Shown here piece after piece: positions 42,346-51,326 of a DNA stretch of 64,000 nucleotides; the first letter of the stretch is position 1; the number at the start of each line of letters is the position of its first letter. The stretch comes from Gallaecimonas sp. GXIMD4217. GTDB taxonomy: Bacteria > Pseudomonadota > Gammaproteobacteria > Enterobacterales > Gallaecimonadaceae. Below the pieces are notes generated by a model that did not search any database, was not told where the DNA came from, and saw only the letters and a list, made by a program, of their open reading frames with translations. A program made the translations under genes and the position numbers. The stretch lies in assembly GCF_038087665.1 (NCBI RefSeq), contig NZ_CP149925.1, positions 1,205,455 through 1,269,454 of the forward strand, given 5' to 3'.

Positions 42346-44049
42346 GTGCGACTTTCCCCACTGCTGCTGTTTCTTCCCGCCCTGGTGCTGGCCAAGGGCG
42401 AAGTCCGCGAGCCGGAAGCGGCCACCGGCCTGAGCGAGCGCCAGGCGGTCACCGGCCAGAAACTGATGATGGCCACCGCCAACCCCCTGGCCACCCAGGC
42501 CGGTTTCGAGATGCTCAGCCGCGGTGGCAGCGCCGTGGATGCGGTCATCGCCGCCAACCTGGTACTGACCCTGACCGAGCCGCAATCGTCCGGCATCGGC
42601 GGCGGCGCCTTCATGATGATCTGGGATCGGCAACAGCAAAGCCTGAGGATGCTCGATGCCAGGGAGACGGCGCCACGGGCGGCGACCCCGGAGCTGTTCC
42701 TGACAGGGGACCAGGCCATGGACTTCTTCGAGGCCCTGGTGGGCGGCCGTTCGGTCGGCGTCCCCGGCCTCATCAAGGGCTTCTGGGAAGCCCACCGTCG
42801 CCACGGCAAGCTGCCCTGGCCGGAGCTGTTTGCCCCGGCCATCAGGCTGGCCCTGGAGGGCTTCGAGGTCAGCCCGCGCCTGGCCAAGCTGCTGGCCATC
42901 GATCTCAACCCAGGTCTCAGGCAGTCCGAAACCGCCAGGGAGTATTTCTATCCCCATGGCCAGCCGCTCAAGGCCGGCGCCCGGCTCAAGAACCCGGCCT
43001 TGGCCGAGAGCCTGCTGGCCATCGCCGAACAGGGCCCCCAGGCCTTCTACGAAGGGCCCCTGGCCGAGACCATGGTCAAGGTGGTGCGTGGCCACAAGGG
43101 CAATCCGGGCCTCTTGGCCCTGGCCGATCTCAAGGCCTACCAGCCTCAGTGGCGGGAGGTGCTCTGCAGCCCCTATCGCCAGTACCGCGTCTGCGGCGCG
43201 CCGGCCCCGGCCGGCGGCCTGGTGGTGAGCCAGTTGCTGGGACTGCTGGACCGGTTGCCCGCACACAAACTGGCATCCTGGAACGCCGACAGCGTGCATC
43301 TGTTCAGCCAGGCCTCCAGGCTGGCCTTTGCCGACCGTAACCGCTACCTGGCCGATCCCGACTTCGTGGAGGTGCCGGCCGAGGCCATGCTGGCCCCCAA
43401 ATATCTGGACCAGCGCGCCCGCTTGATCACCGACCGGGATGAGCCCAAGGTGGCCGGCGAGCTGCTCAAGCGCCTGGATACGGCCTCGCCGGAGCTGCCC
43501 TCCACCAGCCACCTGGTGGCCATAGACGGCGATGGCAATGCCGTGTCCATGACCGCCAGCATCGAGATGGGTTTTGGTTCCACCTTGATGGCCGGGGGCT
43601 TTTTGCTCAACAACCAGCTCACCGACTTCAACTTCGTGCCCAGGGTCAATGGCGAGCGGGTGGCCAACCGCGCCCAGGGCGGCAAAAGGCCGCGCAGCTC
43701 CATGGCGCCGGTGATGGTGTTCAAGGGCCCGCAGCTCCAGGGCCTGGTGGGCTCGCCCGGGGGCTCGCGGATCATCAACTATGTGGCCAAGACCCTGGTC
43801 GGCGTCATCGACGGCGGCCTCGACATCCAGCAGGCCATCAGCCTGCCCAATGTCACCAACCGCAACGACTATACGGCCCTGGAGAAGGGCACGGCCGCCG
43901 AGGCCTGGGTGGCGCCGCTCAAGGCCAGGGGCCACCAGATCAAGGTGCAGGATCTCAATTCCGGGATCCAGGGCCTGTGGCGGCTGCCGGACGGCCGCTG
44001 GCAGGGTGGGGCTGACCCCCGTCGAGAGGGCATGGTGCTGGCGCAATAG
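42346..44049 (+). CDS. ggt: gamma-glutamyltransferase
   Basis: A 567-residue periplasmic Ntn hydrolase that cleaves glutathione and other gamma-glutamyl compounds. The precursor should self-cleave before the catalytic Thr in PSTSHLVAID (about residue 387). GGAFMMIWD and GSPGGSRIINYV are conserved, as is KRPRSSMAP. The GTG at 42346, 8 bases after GGAG, gives a compact signal peptide (RLSPLLLFLPALVLA); an ATG at 42328 is the alternative. The length is normal. Confidence 0.9.
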   Translation: MRLSPLLLFLPALVLAKGEVREPEAATGLSERQAVTGQKLMMATANPLATQAGFEMLSRGGSAVDAVIAANLVLTLTEPQSSGIGGGAFMMIWDRQQQSLRMLDARETAPRAATPELFLTGDQAMDFFEALVGGRSVGVPGLIKGFWEAHRRHGKLPWPELFAPAIRLALEGFEVSPRLAKLLAIDLNPGLRQSETAREYFYPHGQPLKAGARLKNPALAESLLAIAEQGPQAFYEGPLAETMVKVVRGHKGNPGLLALADLKAYQPQWREVLCSPYRQYRVCGAPAPAGGLVVSQLLGLLDRLPAHKLASWNADSVHLFSQASRLAFADRNRYLADPDFVEVPAEAMLAPKYLDQRARLITDRDEPKVAGELLKRLDTASPELPSTSHLVAIDGDGNAVSMTASIEMGFGSTLMAGGFLLNNQLTDFNFVPRVNGERVANRAQGGKRPRSSMAPVMVFKGPQLQGLVGSPGGSRIINYVAKTLVGVIDGGLDIQQAISLPNVTNRNDYTALEKGTAAEAWVAPLKARGHQIKVQDLNSGIQGLWRLPDGRWQGGADPRREGMVLAQ

Positions 44050-44100
44050 CCTGGGCCCGTCACCGGTCATCTCCCCTGTGTGCGGCTTGGATGAGGGCAG

Positions 44101-44592
44101 ATGGGCCTGTCACATGTTGGTCTTGGTGGTGGCTGCCACTGGTGCACCGAAGCGGTCTTCCAGGCCCTTGACGGGGTAGCAGAGGTACAGCAGGGCCATG
44201 CTGCCGCTGCTGCGCCCTTCGATGCCTTTAGTGAGGCGGTGCTGGTCCACTTCGACGAGCGGCGGCTGCCGCTGGCGGTGCTTATCGAGGTGCACCTGCG
44301 TACCCATGCCTGTACCTCGGACCATGGCTTGCGCCAGCGGTACCGCAGTGCCATCTATAGTGTCGACAGTGGCCAGGAAGAACGAGCCAGGCAGCTGCTG
44401 GCGGCCCTGGCCAGGGGCTTCCCGGCGCCCTTGGTGACCCAGGTGTTGCCCCTGGTGGCCTTCAGGCCGTCACCGCCTAAGTATCAGGGCTATTACCGGC
44501 AGGATCCTGACCGTCCCTTCTGCCGCAGCTACATAGAACCTAAGCTGCAGCTGCTGCTCAAGGCGTTTGGGGCCTTCACCAGGCAAAAATAA
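44101..44592 (+). CDS. msrA: peptide methionine sulfoxide reductase A-like protein
   Basis: A 163-residue MsrA-family protein. The active-site region is GGGCHWCTEAVFQ in place of the common GCFWG, keeping the catalytic Cys with a second Cys nearby. RTHACTSDHGLRQRYRSAIY and PKYQGYYRQDP correspond to conserved MsrA segments. It probably reduces methionine S-sulfoxide in the cytoplasm; the variant motif marks a divergent subgroup. A terminator shared with the converging aminotransferase gene follows. Confidence 0.8.
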   Translation: MGLSHVGLGGGCHWCTEAVFQALDGVAEVQQGHAAAAAPFDAFSEAVLVHFDERRLPLAVLIEVHLRTHACTSDHGLRQRYRSAIYSVDSGQEERARQLLAALARGFPAPLVTQVLPLVAFRPSPPKYQGYYRQDPDRPFCRSYIEPKLQLLLKAFGAFTRQK

Positions 44593-44617
44593 AGCCGCCC
44601 CGAAGGGCGGCTTTTTT
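44591..44617. terminator. bidirectional terminator between msrA-like gene and aminotransferase
   Basis: AAAGCCGCCC-CGAA-GGGCGGCTTTTTT, with A and T runs for both strands. Confidence 0.85.
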
Positions 44618-44630
44618 GTCATCTGGCGAC

Positions 44631-45815
44631 TTACAGCACCTTGACGATGGCGTCGGTCAGGTAGTCCACGTTGTCGTGGTTGATGCCGGCGATGTTGATG
44701 CGGCTGGAGCCGACCATGTAGATGGCGTAGTCGTCCTTGAGCCTGGCCACCTGCTCCGGGCTGATGCCCAGGAAGGAGAACATGCCGTACTGGCGGGTGA
44801 TGAAGCTGAAGTCCTTCTGGTCCTGCTTGGCGTGCAGCTTGTCCTGCAGCAGCTGGCGGATATCGGCGATGCGGGTGCGCATGGCGTCCAGCTCGTCCTG
44901 CCACAGGGCGGTCAGCTCGGGGCTGCCGAGAATGATGTCGACGATGGCGGCGCCGTGGGCGGGGGGCATGGAGTAGATGGAGCGGGCCACGCTCAGCACC
45001 ACGGAGGAGCAGACATCACGACGCACGGCGCTGTCGGCGATCAGGGTGAAGGCACCGATGCGCTCGCGGTAGAGGCCGAAGTTCTTGGAGCAGGAGCTGG
45101 TCAGCAGCACCTCGGGGAGCTCGCTGGCCAGGTGGCGCAGGCCGAAGGCGTCCTCGTCCAGGCCGTCACCGAAGCCCTGGTAGGCCATGTCCAGCAGCGG
45201 CGTGAAGCCGCGTTCCACCGCCAGCTCGGCGAAGGCGCGCCACTGCTGCTGGTTGAGGTCGACGCCGCTGGGGTTGTGGCAGCAGGCGTGCACCAGCACC
45301 ACGTCACCCTTCTCGACCTTGGCCAGGGCCGCCATCATGGCGTCGAAGTCCAGGCTGGAGCTGGCCTTGTCGAAGTAGGGGTATTCCGCCACCTTCAGGC
45401 CGGCGGCCTGGAACAGGCCGATATGGTTGGCCCAGGTGGGGGTGGTGACCCAGATGGTGGCATTTGGGTTGCAGCTCTTGATGAACTCGGCGGCCACCCG
45501 CAGGGCACCGGTACCGCCCGGGGTGGACACGGTGAACTGGCGTTCCAGGGCCTCGTGCTCGGCGCCCAGCACCAGCCTGGCTATCTTGTCGTTGAAGCCG
45601 AGGTCACCGGCCGGGCCTATGTAGGACTTGGTGGTTTCATGTTCGAGGCGGAACTGCTGGGCCTTGTAGACGGATTCCATGATGGGGGTGTCGCCCTTCT
45701 CCGTCTTGTAGACGCCAACGCCCAGATCAATCTTGTTGGGGTTGGTGTCGCCATTGTAGGCGGTCAGCAGGCCGAGGATGGGATCGGCGGGCAGGGCTTT
45801 CAGGGTCTCAAACAT
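44631..45815 (-). CDS. aromatic/aspartate aminotransferase
   Basis: A 394-residue PLP-dependent class I aminotransferase. The start MFETLKALPADPILGLL at 45815 is the conserved one; six extra residues upstream are possible. The PLP lysine is in SSCSKNFGLYRERIG. ACCHNPSGVDL and GDTPIMESVYKAQ are typical of AspC/TyrB. It transfers amino groups between glutamate and aromatic or dicarboxylic keto acids. AspC and TyrB cannot be separated by eye. Confidence 0.92.
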   Translation of the reverse strand: MFETLKALPADPILGLLTAYNGDTNPNKIDLGVGVYKTEKGDTPIMESVYKAQQFRLEHETTKSYIGPAGDLGFNDKIARLVLGAEHEALERQFTVSTPGGTGALRVAAEFIKSCNPNATIWVTTPTWANHIGLFQAAGLKVAEYPYFDKASSSLDFDAMMAALAKVEKGDVVLVHACCHNPSGVDLNQQQWRAFAELAVERGFTPLLDMAYQGFGDGLDEDAFGLRHLASELPEVLLTSSCSKNFGLYRERIGAFTLIADSAVRRDVCSSVVLSVARSIYSMPPAHGAAIVDIILGSPELTALWQDELDAMRTRIADIRQLLQDKLHAKQDQKDFSFITRQYGMFSFLGISPEQVARLKDDYAIYMVGSSRINIAGINHDNVDYLTDAIVKVL

Positions 45816-45935
45816 GACTTCAGGTCTCTCCATGGGGGGTGCCCATAGCCTAAGGGATATCGGGCCGAAGGTTAAGCCTTGAACAGGCTTGTTTGGCCTT
45901 TTTTCCCGGCGATGCTTTCAGTAAAGTAGCGCGCC

Positions 45936-46625
45936 ATGAGACTGGATAAATTCATTGCCGCCAATTCCGAATTCTCCCGGGCCCAGGTCAAGAAACTGCT
46001 GCGCCAGGGGGACGTGACCGTCAATGGCGAAACCGTCGCCGATCCCGGGCTGAAACTGACCGAAACCGACGAGATCTGCCTGTTCGGCGAGCCCATGCGC
46101 GAGCAGGGGGCCCGTTACTTCATGCTCCACAAGCCCAGGGATTATGTCTGCTCCACCGACGATCCCGACCACCTGTCGGTGCTCTACCTGCTGGACGAGC
46201 AGGAGCGCTACGGCCTGCACATGGCCGGTCGCCTGGATCTGGACACCACCGGCCTGGTGCTGCTCACCGACGACGGCCAGTGGTCACACCGGGTCACCAG
46301 CCCCAAGCATGAGTGCCACAAGCGTTACCGGGTCTGGCTGGCCGATCCCTTGCCGGCCGGGGTCGAGCAGCAGTTCCTGGACGGGGTGCAGCTCAAGGGG
46401 GAGCGTCATCTCACCAAGCCGGCGACCCTCAAGCGCATTGACGACACCGAGGTGCTGCTGACCATCAGCGAGGGCAAGTACCACCAGGTCAAGCGCATGT
46501 TCGCGGCCGTGGGCAACAAGGTGGTGGATCTGCACCGGGAGGCGGTGGGGCCCCTGGAGCTGGATGCCGATCTGGCCGAAGGCCAGTACCGGCCCCTGAC
46601 CGCCGAGGAAATAGCCCTGTTCTGA
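45936..46625 (+). CDS. rsuA: 16S rRNA pseudouridine(516) synthase
   Basis: A 229-residue enzyme that isomerises U516 in 16S rRNA. An S4-type RNA-binding domain occupies residues 1-55 ([20 protein letters not shown]). The catalytic Asp is in [35 protein letters not shown] is the conserved C-terminal motif. Length is normal for RsuA. Confidence 0.93.
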   Translation: MRLDKFIAANSEFSRAQVKKLLRQGDVTVNGETVADPGLKLTETDEICLFGEPMREQGARYFMLHKPRDYVCSTDDPDHLSVLYLLDEQERYGLHMAGRLDLDTTGLVLLTDDGQWSHRVTSPKHECHKRYRVWLADPLPAGVEQQFLDGVQLKGERHLTKPATLKRIDDTEVLLTISEGKYHQVKRMFAAVGNKVVDLHREAVGPLELDADLAEGQYRPLTAEEIALF

Positions 46626-46630
46626 CAGCA

Positions 46631-46661
46631 GGGCAAAAAGAAAGGCGCCAGGGGCGCCTCA
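46631..46661 (-). terminator. terminator downstream of cysK
   Basis: On the minus strand AGGCGCC-CCT-GGCGCCT is followed by TTCTTTTTG, suited to ending cysK transcripts. The + strand lacks a T-run. Confidence 0.7.
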
Positions 46662-46691
46662 ATGTCATTCAGGGAGTTGGGATGATGGTTG

Positions 46692-47660
46692 TTACTGAAC
46701 CAGTTCCAGTTCGCTGAACACGTCGGCAAAGAGCGGACTGGACAGGTAGCGCTCGGCAGAGCTGGGCAGCACAACAACGATTTTCTTGCCGGCGTAGTCT
46801 GGATTTTCCGCCAGGCGCTTGGCGACCACCACGGCAGCGCCGGAGGAGATCCCGGCCAGGATGCCTTCTTCCTTCATCAGGCGATGGGCCATCTCCATGG
46901 ATTCCTCGTTGGTGACCGTCTCCACCCTGTCCACCAGGCTCAGATCCAGGTTGCCGGGGATGAAGCCGGCACCTATGCCCTGGATCTTGTGGGGACCGGG
47001 CTGGATGGGCTCGCCGCTCAGGGTCTGGCTGATCACCGGCGAGTCGGCCGGCTCCACGGCCACGGACAGGATGTCCTTGCCCTTGGTCTGCTTGATGTAG
47101 CGGCTGACACCGGTGATGGTGCCGCCGGTGCCGACCCCGGCCACGAAGATGTCGATGTCGCCACCCGTGGCTTCCCAGATCTCCGGCCCCGTGGTCTGCT
47201 CATGGATGGCCGGGTTGGCCGGGTTGTCGAACTGCTGCAGCAGCACGTACTTGTCCGGATCCGAGTCGGCTATTTCCTTGGCCTTCTGTACGGCGCCGTT
47301 CATGCCCTTGGGGCCTTCGGTCAGCACCAGCTTGGCGCCCAGGGCCTTGAGCAGCTTGCGGCGCTCCAGGCTCATGGTTTCGGGCATGGTCAGGGTCAGC
47401 GGGTAGCCGCGGGCGGCGGCCACGAAGGCCAGGGCGATGCCGGTGTTGCCGGAGGTGGGCTCGATGATCTCCTTGCCCGGGCCAAGCAGGCCCTTCTCCT
47501 CGGCGTCCCAGATCATGGAGGCACCGATACGGCACTTGACCGAGAAGCTGGGGTTGCGGGCCTCGACCTTGGCGTACACCTCGCCGCCGGTGATCCGGTT
47601 GAGTTTCACCAGGGGGGTGTTGCCGATGGAGTGGGAGTTGTCACGCAGGATCTGGCTCAT
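46692..47660 (-). CDS. cysK: cysteine synthase A
   Basis: A 322-residue PLP enzyme that makes cysteine from O-acetylserine and sulfide. The PLP lysine is in [18 protein letters not shown] and the substrate loop is [21 protein letters not shown] binds the cofactor phosphate. The start [14 protein letters not shown] at 47660 is the CysK start; 32 extra upstream residues read through the promoter region. Length equals E. coli CysK within one residue. Confidence 0.95.
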   Translation of the reverse strand: MSQILRDNSHSIGNTPLVKLNRITGGEVYAKVEARNPSFSVKCRIGASMIWDAEEKGLLGPGKEIIEPTSGNTGIALAFVAAARGYPLTLTMPETMSLERRKLLKALGAKLVLTEGPKGMNGAVQKAKEIADSDPDKYVLLQQFDNPANPAIHEQTTGPEIWEATGGDIDIFVAGVGTGGTITGVSRYIKQTKGKDILSVAVEPADSPVISQTLSGEPIQPGPHKIQGIGAGFIPGNLDLSLVDRVETVTNEESMEMAHRLMKEEGILAGISSGAAVVVAKRLAENPDYAGKKIVVVLPSSAERYLSSPLFADVFSELELVQ

Positions 47661-47759
47661 GGCAAGGCGGTCCTTAGCTGAAAGTCTTGACCACAAGGTA
47701 GCGAAAGGGGCACAAATGAAAAGGATTGATTTGTTATATCCATATAAAAACACCAAGAA

Positions 47760-48845
47760 ATGAGCACTTTAGAACAGGAAGTACAGGAGCAGACGGCCCT
47801 GGATGAGTGGCGGGAAGGCAAGGAAACCAGGGCCATAGTGACCCCCTATGCCTTTTCCGTGGACAAGGCACTGCTGGGGCGGACCCTGGCCAAGCCCTGG
47901 CAACGGGGCCTGGCCATGGCCCTGGATCTGCTGCTGGTGGCCATGCTCACCGAAGCGTCCGAGGTGCTCATCGCCCTGGTGGCCGCCGTCGCCACCTGGC
48001 AAATCGCCAAGCGCCACGATCAGGTGGTGCACCGCTGGGCCAGGGGCCTGCTGCGCTCGGTGGCGGTGGTGATCGTCTTCGGGGTGACAGTGGCCCTGTC
48101 GGCCGTTCTCATGGACGAACTCGACGTCCGGCAAGCGGAAAGCGACATCGACAGCTTTGGCCAGGCCGCGGCGCTGTCGGCGGCCTCGGTTCAGTTCGGC
48201 CTCTGCAAGGACATGACCTGCGTGCATGGCGGCAGCGCCGATCTGGTGAACACCCTGGCCGAGACCCTGGCCAGCGAGCCCGACAAGGCCAGGGAGCTAG
48301 TGCCGGAGCTGGTGGCGGCCCTTGACTGGGCCAGCCCGGCGCAGCGCAGTGAACTGGAAGGGGAGCTGCTCAAGGCGCTGGACAAGGCCCTGGCCAGCCA
48401 GGCCGCCGCCGCGCCGGCGGTACCCGAAACACCGGACAAGATCATCACCCTGGACGATGGCGACCAGGCGGAGCAGGAGCCGTCCCTGATCGCCTGGGCC
48501 AAGGGCATCATCACCGATCTGGGCCTGGGCCTGTCCTGGGCCGCCCTCTATTTCACCCTCTTCACCACCTGGTGGCGGGGCCGCACCCCGGGCAAGCGGC
48601 TGCTGGGGATCCGGGTGGTGCAGCTGGACAATGGCCCCATCACTCTCTGGGGCGCCTTCGGCCGCTACGGCGGCTACGGCGCCGGCCTGGCCACCGGCCT
48701 GATGGGCTTTTTGCAGATCCTCTGGGATCCCAACCGCCAGGCCATCCAGGACAAGGTGTCCGGCACTGTGGTGATTCAGGGAAGTGGTCCGATAAGTTAT
48801 ACTGCCGCCACCCAAGCCGAGACAAAGCAAGAGGAAAGGCTGTGA
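47760..48845 (+). CDS. RDD-family membrane protein
   Basis: A 361-residue membrane protein with about five hydrophobic segments (residues 50-66, 68-85, 100-120, 262-275 and 295-315). RDD features include the first helix with Arg-Asp ([16 protein letters not shown]) and the [19 protein letters not shown] segment. A 120-residue soluble part rich in Ala and Asp separates the helices. Function unknown; the family is linked to transport or envelope homeostasis. The stop overlaps the KAS III-like gene start. Confidence 0.8.
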   Translation: MSTLEQEVQEQTALDEWREGKETRAIVTPYAFSVDKALLGRTLAKPWQRGLAMALDLLLVAMLTEASEVLIALVAAVATWQIAKRHDQVVHRWARGLLRSVAVVIVFGVTVALSAVLMDELDVRQAESDIDSFGQAAALSAASVQFGLCKDMTCVHGGSADLVNTLAETLASEPDKARELVPELVAALDWASPAQRSELEGELLKALDKALASQAAAAPAVPETPDKIITLDDGDQAEQEPSLIAWAKGIITDLGLGLSWAALYFTLFTTWWRGRTPGKRLLGIRVVQLDNGPITLWGAFGRYGGYGAGLATGLMGFLQILWDPNRQAIQDKVSGTVVIQGSGPISYTAATQAETKQEERL

Positions 48846-49963
48846 GCGAGATTGTCATCAGCGGTACCGGCCTCTACACGCCACCCAACAGCATCAGCAA
48901 CGACGAGCTGGTGGCCGCCTTCAACCAGTACGTGGACCTCTACAACGAGGAGAATGCCGCCGCCATCGAGCTGGGCCAGCTGGAGCCCAAGGCCTATTCG
49001 TCCAGCGAGTTCATCGAGAAGGCCTCCGGCATCAAGAGCCGCCACGTGGTCAGCAGGGACGGCATCCTGGATCCGGAAGTGATGATGCCGCTCATTCCCG
49101 AGCGCAGCAACGACAAGCCGTCGGTGATGGTGGAGATGGCCCTGCACGCCGCCGACGAGGCCCTCAGGCAGGCCGGCCGTCAGCCGGAAGAGGTGGATCT
49201 GGTGATCGTTGCCGCCTCCAACATGCAGCGTCCCTATCCGGCCATGGCCGTCGAGCTGCAGCACTTCATGGGCGCCCAGGGCATGGCCTTCGACATGAAC
49301 GTGGCCTGTTCCTCCGCCACCTTCGGCATCGCCACCGCCGCCAGCCTGGTGCAGGGCGGCCAGGCCCGCCTGGCGCTGGTGGTCAACCCGGAGATCTGCA
49401 CCGGCCACCTCAACTTCCGTGACCGCGACAGCCATTTCATCTTTGGCGACGCCTGCACCGCCGCCATCGTCGAATTCAAGGACGACAGCCAGGGCCAGCA
49501 GCTCTGGGCCATTCGCGGCAGCAGGCTGATCACCGAATTCTCCAACAACATCCGCAACAACGCCGGCTACCTGAACCGCTGCGCCCCCCAGCACCGTTTC
49601 GATGACGACAAGCTGTTCATCCAGGAAGGGCGCAAGGTGTTCAAGGAAGTGCTGCCCATGGTCAGCAAGTTGATCGCCGGCGAGCTGGAACGCCAGCAGG
49701 TGCCGGCCGACCAGCTCAAGCGGTTGTGGCTGCACCAGGCCAACATCAACATGAACCAGTTCATCGCCAAGAAGGTGCTGGGGGTGGAGCCGACCCAGGA
49801 CAATGCCCCCATCATCCTCGACGAGTACGCCAACACCTCCTCGGCGGGCTCCATCATCGCCTTCCACAAGTACAAGGACGACCTGAAATCCGGCGATTTC
49901 GGGGTGATCTGCTCCTTTGGTGCCGGCTACTCCGCCGGTTGCCTGACCCTGCAAAGGTGCTGA
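48842..49963 (+). CDS. beta-ketoacyl-ACP synthase III-like enzyme
   Basis: A 373-residue FabH-like thiolase-fold enzyme, about 55 residues longer than E. coli FabH. The triad is Cys in MNVACSSATFG, His in LWLHQANINMN and Asn in DEYANTSSAGSI. The N-terminal insertion (EFIEKASGIKSRHVV and before) is typical of the long FabH relatives of Vibrio and Shewanella. GTG at 48842 follows AGGAAAGG and overlaps the RDD gene by 4 bases. Whether it starts fatty acid synthesis or a special lipid is not known. Confidence 0.87.
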   Translation: MSEIVISGTGLYTPPNSISNDELVAAFNQYVDLYNEENAAAIELGQLEPKAYSSSEFIEKASGIKSRHVVSRDGILDPEVMMPLIPERSNDKPSVMVEMALHAADEALRQAGRQPEEVDLVIVAASNMQRPYPAMAVELQHFMGAQGMAFDMNVACSSATFGIATAASLVQGGQARLALVVNPEICTGHLNFRDRDSHFIFGDACTAAIVEFKDDSQGQQLWAIRGSRLITEFSNNIRNNAGYLNRCAPQHRFDDDKLFIQEGRKVFKEVLPMVSKLIAGELERQQVPADQLKRLWLHQANINMNQFIAKKVLGVEPTQDNAPIILDEYANTSSAGSIIAFHKYKDDLKSGDFGVICSFGAGYSAGCLTLQRC

Positions 49964-49982
49964 GCGCTTGATGCCCTCCTGA

Positions 49983-50016
49983 CAAAGGCCCCATCCGGGG
50001 CCTTTGCCGTTCTTTA
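49983..50016 (+). terminator. terminator after the KAS III-like gene
   Basis: CAAAGGCCCC-ATCC-GGGGCCTTTG, a 10-bp stem, followed by a short T-rich tract. Confidence 0.65.
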
Positions 50017-50123
50017 CCCCCTTAACATTTTGTAAAACATCCCCTGTGGAGGGCCCTGCACCCCTTGGGGTATAAACGCCCCTATACCTTGGGATCACTG
50101 GTTCAAGAATAAGGAAACTCACC

Positions 50124-51326
50124 ATGCTCAAAGTGCTGAAGGCTTTGGCCAAGGCATCGCCTGTCCTCATCATTGTCGGCGCCATCGTGGCGACCGTCGT
50201 CATGATGTCCATGCGCAAGCCGCCGGAGAAAAAGGACGAGGCCAAGCCGCTGCTGGCGGTGGAAGTGGTCGAGGCCGAGCGCAAGCCGGTGCAGTTCCTG
50301 GTTGATTCCCAGGGTACGGTCAGGCCCAAGACCCAGACCACCCTGGTGGCCGAGGTGGCCGGGCGTATCCTGTCGGTGTCCGACAAGTTCCGTGCCGGTG
50401 GCCTGGTGGAGCAGGGTGAGGTGCTGGCCCGCATCGACGACGCCGACTACCTGACCGCCCTGCACAGTGCCGAGGCCGAGCTGGCCCGCGCCAAGGCCGG
50501 CTACGAGGAAGAGAAGGCCAAGGCGGAAGTGGCGGCCCAGGAGTGGAAGAGCGTTTCCAAGGACAAGGTCACCGACATTGCCCTGCGCAAGCCGCAGCTG
50601 GCCCGGGAGGCGGCCCTGGTGCGCAGTGCCGAGGCCAACCTGGACAAGGCCAGGCGCAATCTGGAGCGCACCGTGATCCGTGCCCCCTTCGACGGCCTGG
50701 TCCGCGAGCGCCGCATCGATCTGGGCCAGTACGTCAGCCCAGGCACCCAGCTGGGCCTGGTGGACGACACCGCCGTGGCGGAAGTGCGTCTGCCGGTGTC
50801 CGACACCGAGCTGGCCTGGCTGGGCCTCAACTCCAGCCAGCCCCGCGGCGTGACCATAGAGCTGCAGTCCGAGGTGGCCGGTGAAACCCACCGCTGGCAG
50901 GCCAAGCTGGTGCAGAGCACCGGCGTGCTGGACGAGCAGAGCCGCCTCAGCCAACTGGTGGCGGAAGTGCCGGATCCCTACGGTCGAGACAACGGCGCCT
51001 CCGTGCTGCTCAAGTTCGGCACCTTCGTGCAGGCCAGTATCCAGGCCGAACTGACCCGGGATCTGGTGGTGCTGCCCAAGAGCGCCGTGCGCGGCGATCA
51101 GGTGGTGGTGCTGGACGAAAACAGGCGCGTCCAGCGTCGTACCGTCCAGGTGGAGCGCACCGACAGCGACTTCGCCTATGTCACCAGCGGCCTGGAGGCC
51201 GGCGAGCAGGTGGCGCTGACCCCCATGAGCGATGTCATCGACGGCACCCTGGTGGCCATCCGCGGCGAAGCGCCGTCGTCGGACGTGGCCGAAGGCGACA
51301 CCCAACTGGCAGTGCGGGGTAAATGA
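50124..51326 (+). CDS. RND efflux periplasmic adaptor (HlyD/MFP family)
   Basis: A 400-residue membrane fusion protein. One N-terminal membrane anchor (residues 11-29, SPVLIIVGAIVATVVMMS), a biotinyl-lipoyl domain starting VRPKTQTTLVAEVAGRIL, a helical hairpin (residues 115-175, Ala/Glu/Lys-rich) and the closing GLVRERRIDLGQYV follow the AcrA order. The stop overlaps the RND transporter start by 4 bases. It bridges the inner-membrane pump and an outer-membrane channel not present here. Confidence 0.9.
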   Translation: MLKVLKALAKASPVLIIVGAIVATVVMMSMRKPPEKKDEAKPLLAVEVVEAERKPVQFLVDSQGTVRPKTQTTLVAEVAGRILSVSDKFRAGGLVEQGEVLARIDDADYLTALHSAEAELARAKAGYEEEKAKAEVAAQEWKSVSKDKVTDIALRKPQLAREAALVRSAEANLDKARRNLERTVIRAPFDGLVRERRIDLGQYVSPGTQLGLVDDTAVAEVRLPVSDTELAWLGLNSSQPRGVTIELQSEVAGETHRWQAKLVQSTGVLDEQSRLSQLVAEVPDPYGRDNGASVLLKFGTFVQASIQAELTRDLVVLPKSAVRGDQVVVLDENRRVQRRTVQVERTDSDFAYVTSGLEAGEQVALTPMSDVIDGTLVAIRGEAPSSDVAEGDTQLAVRGK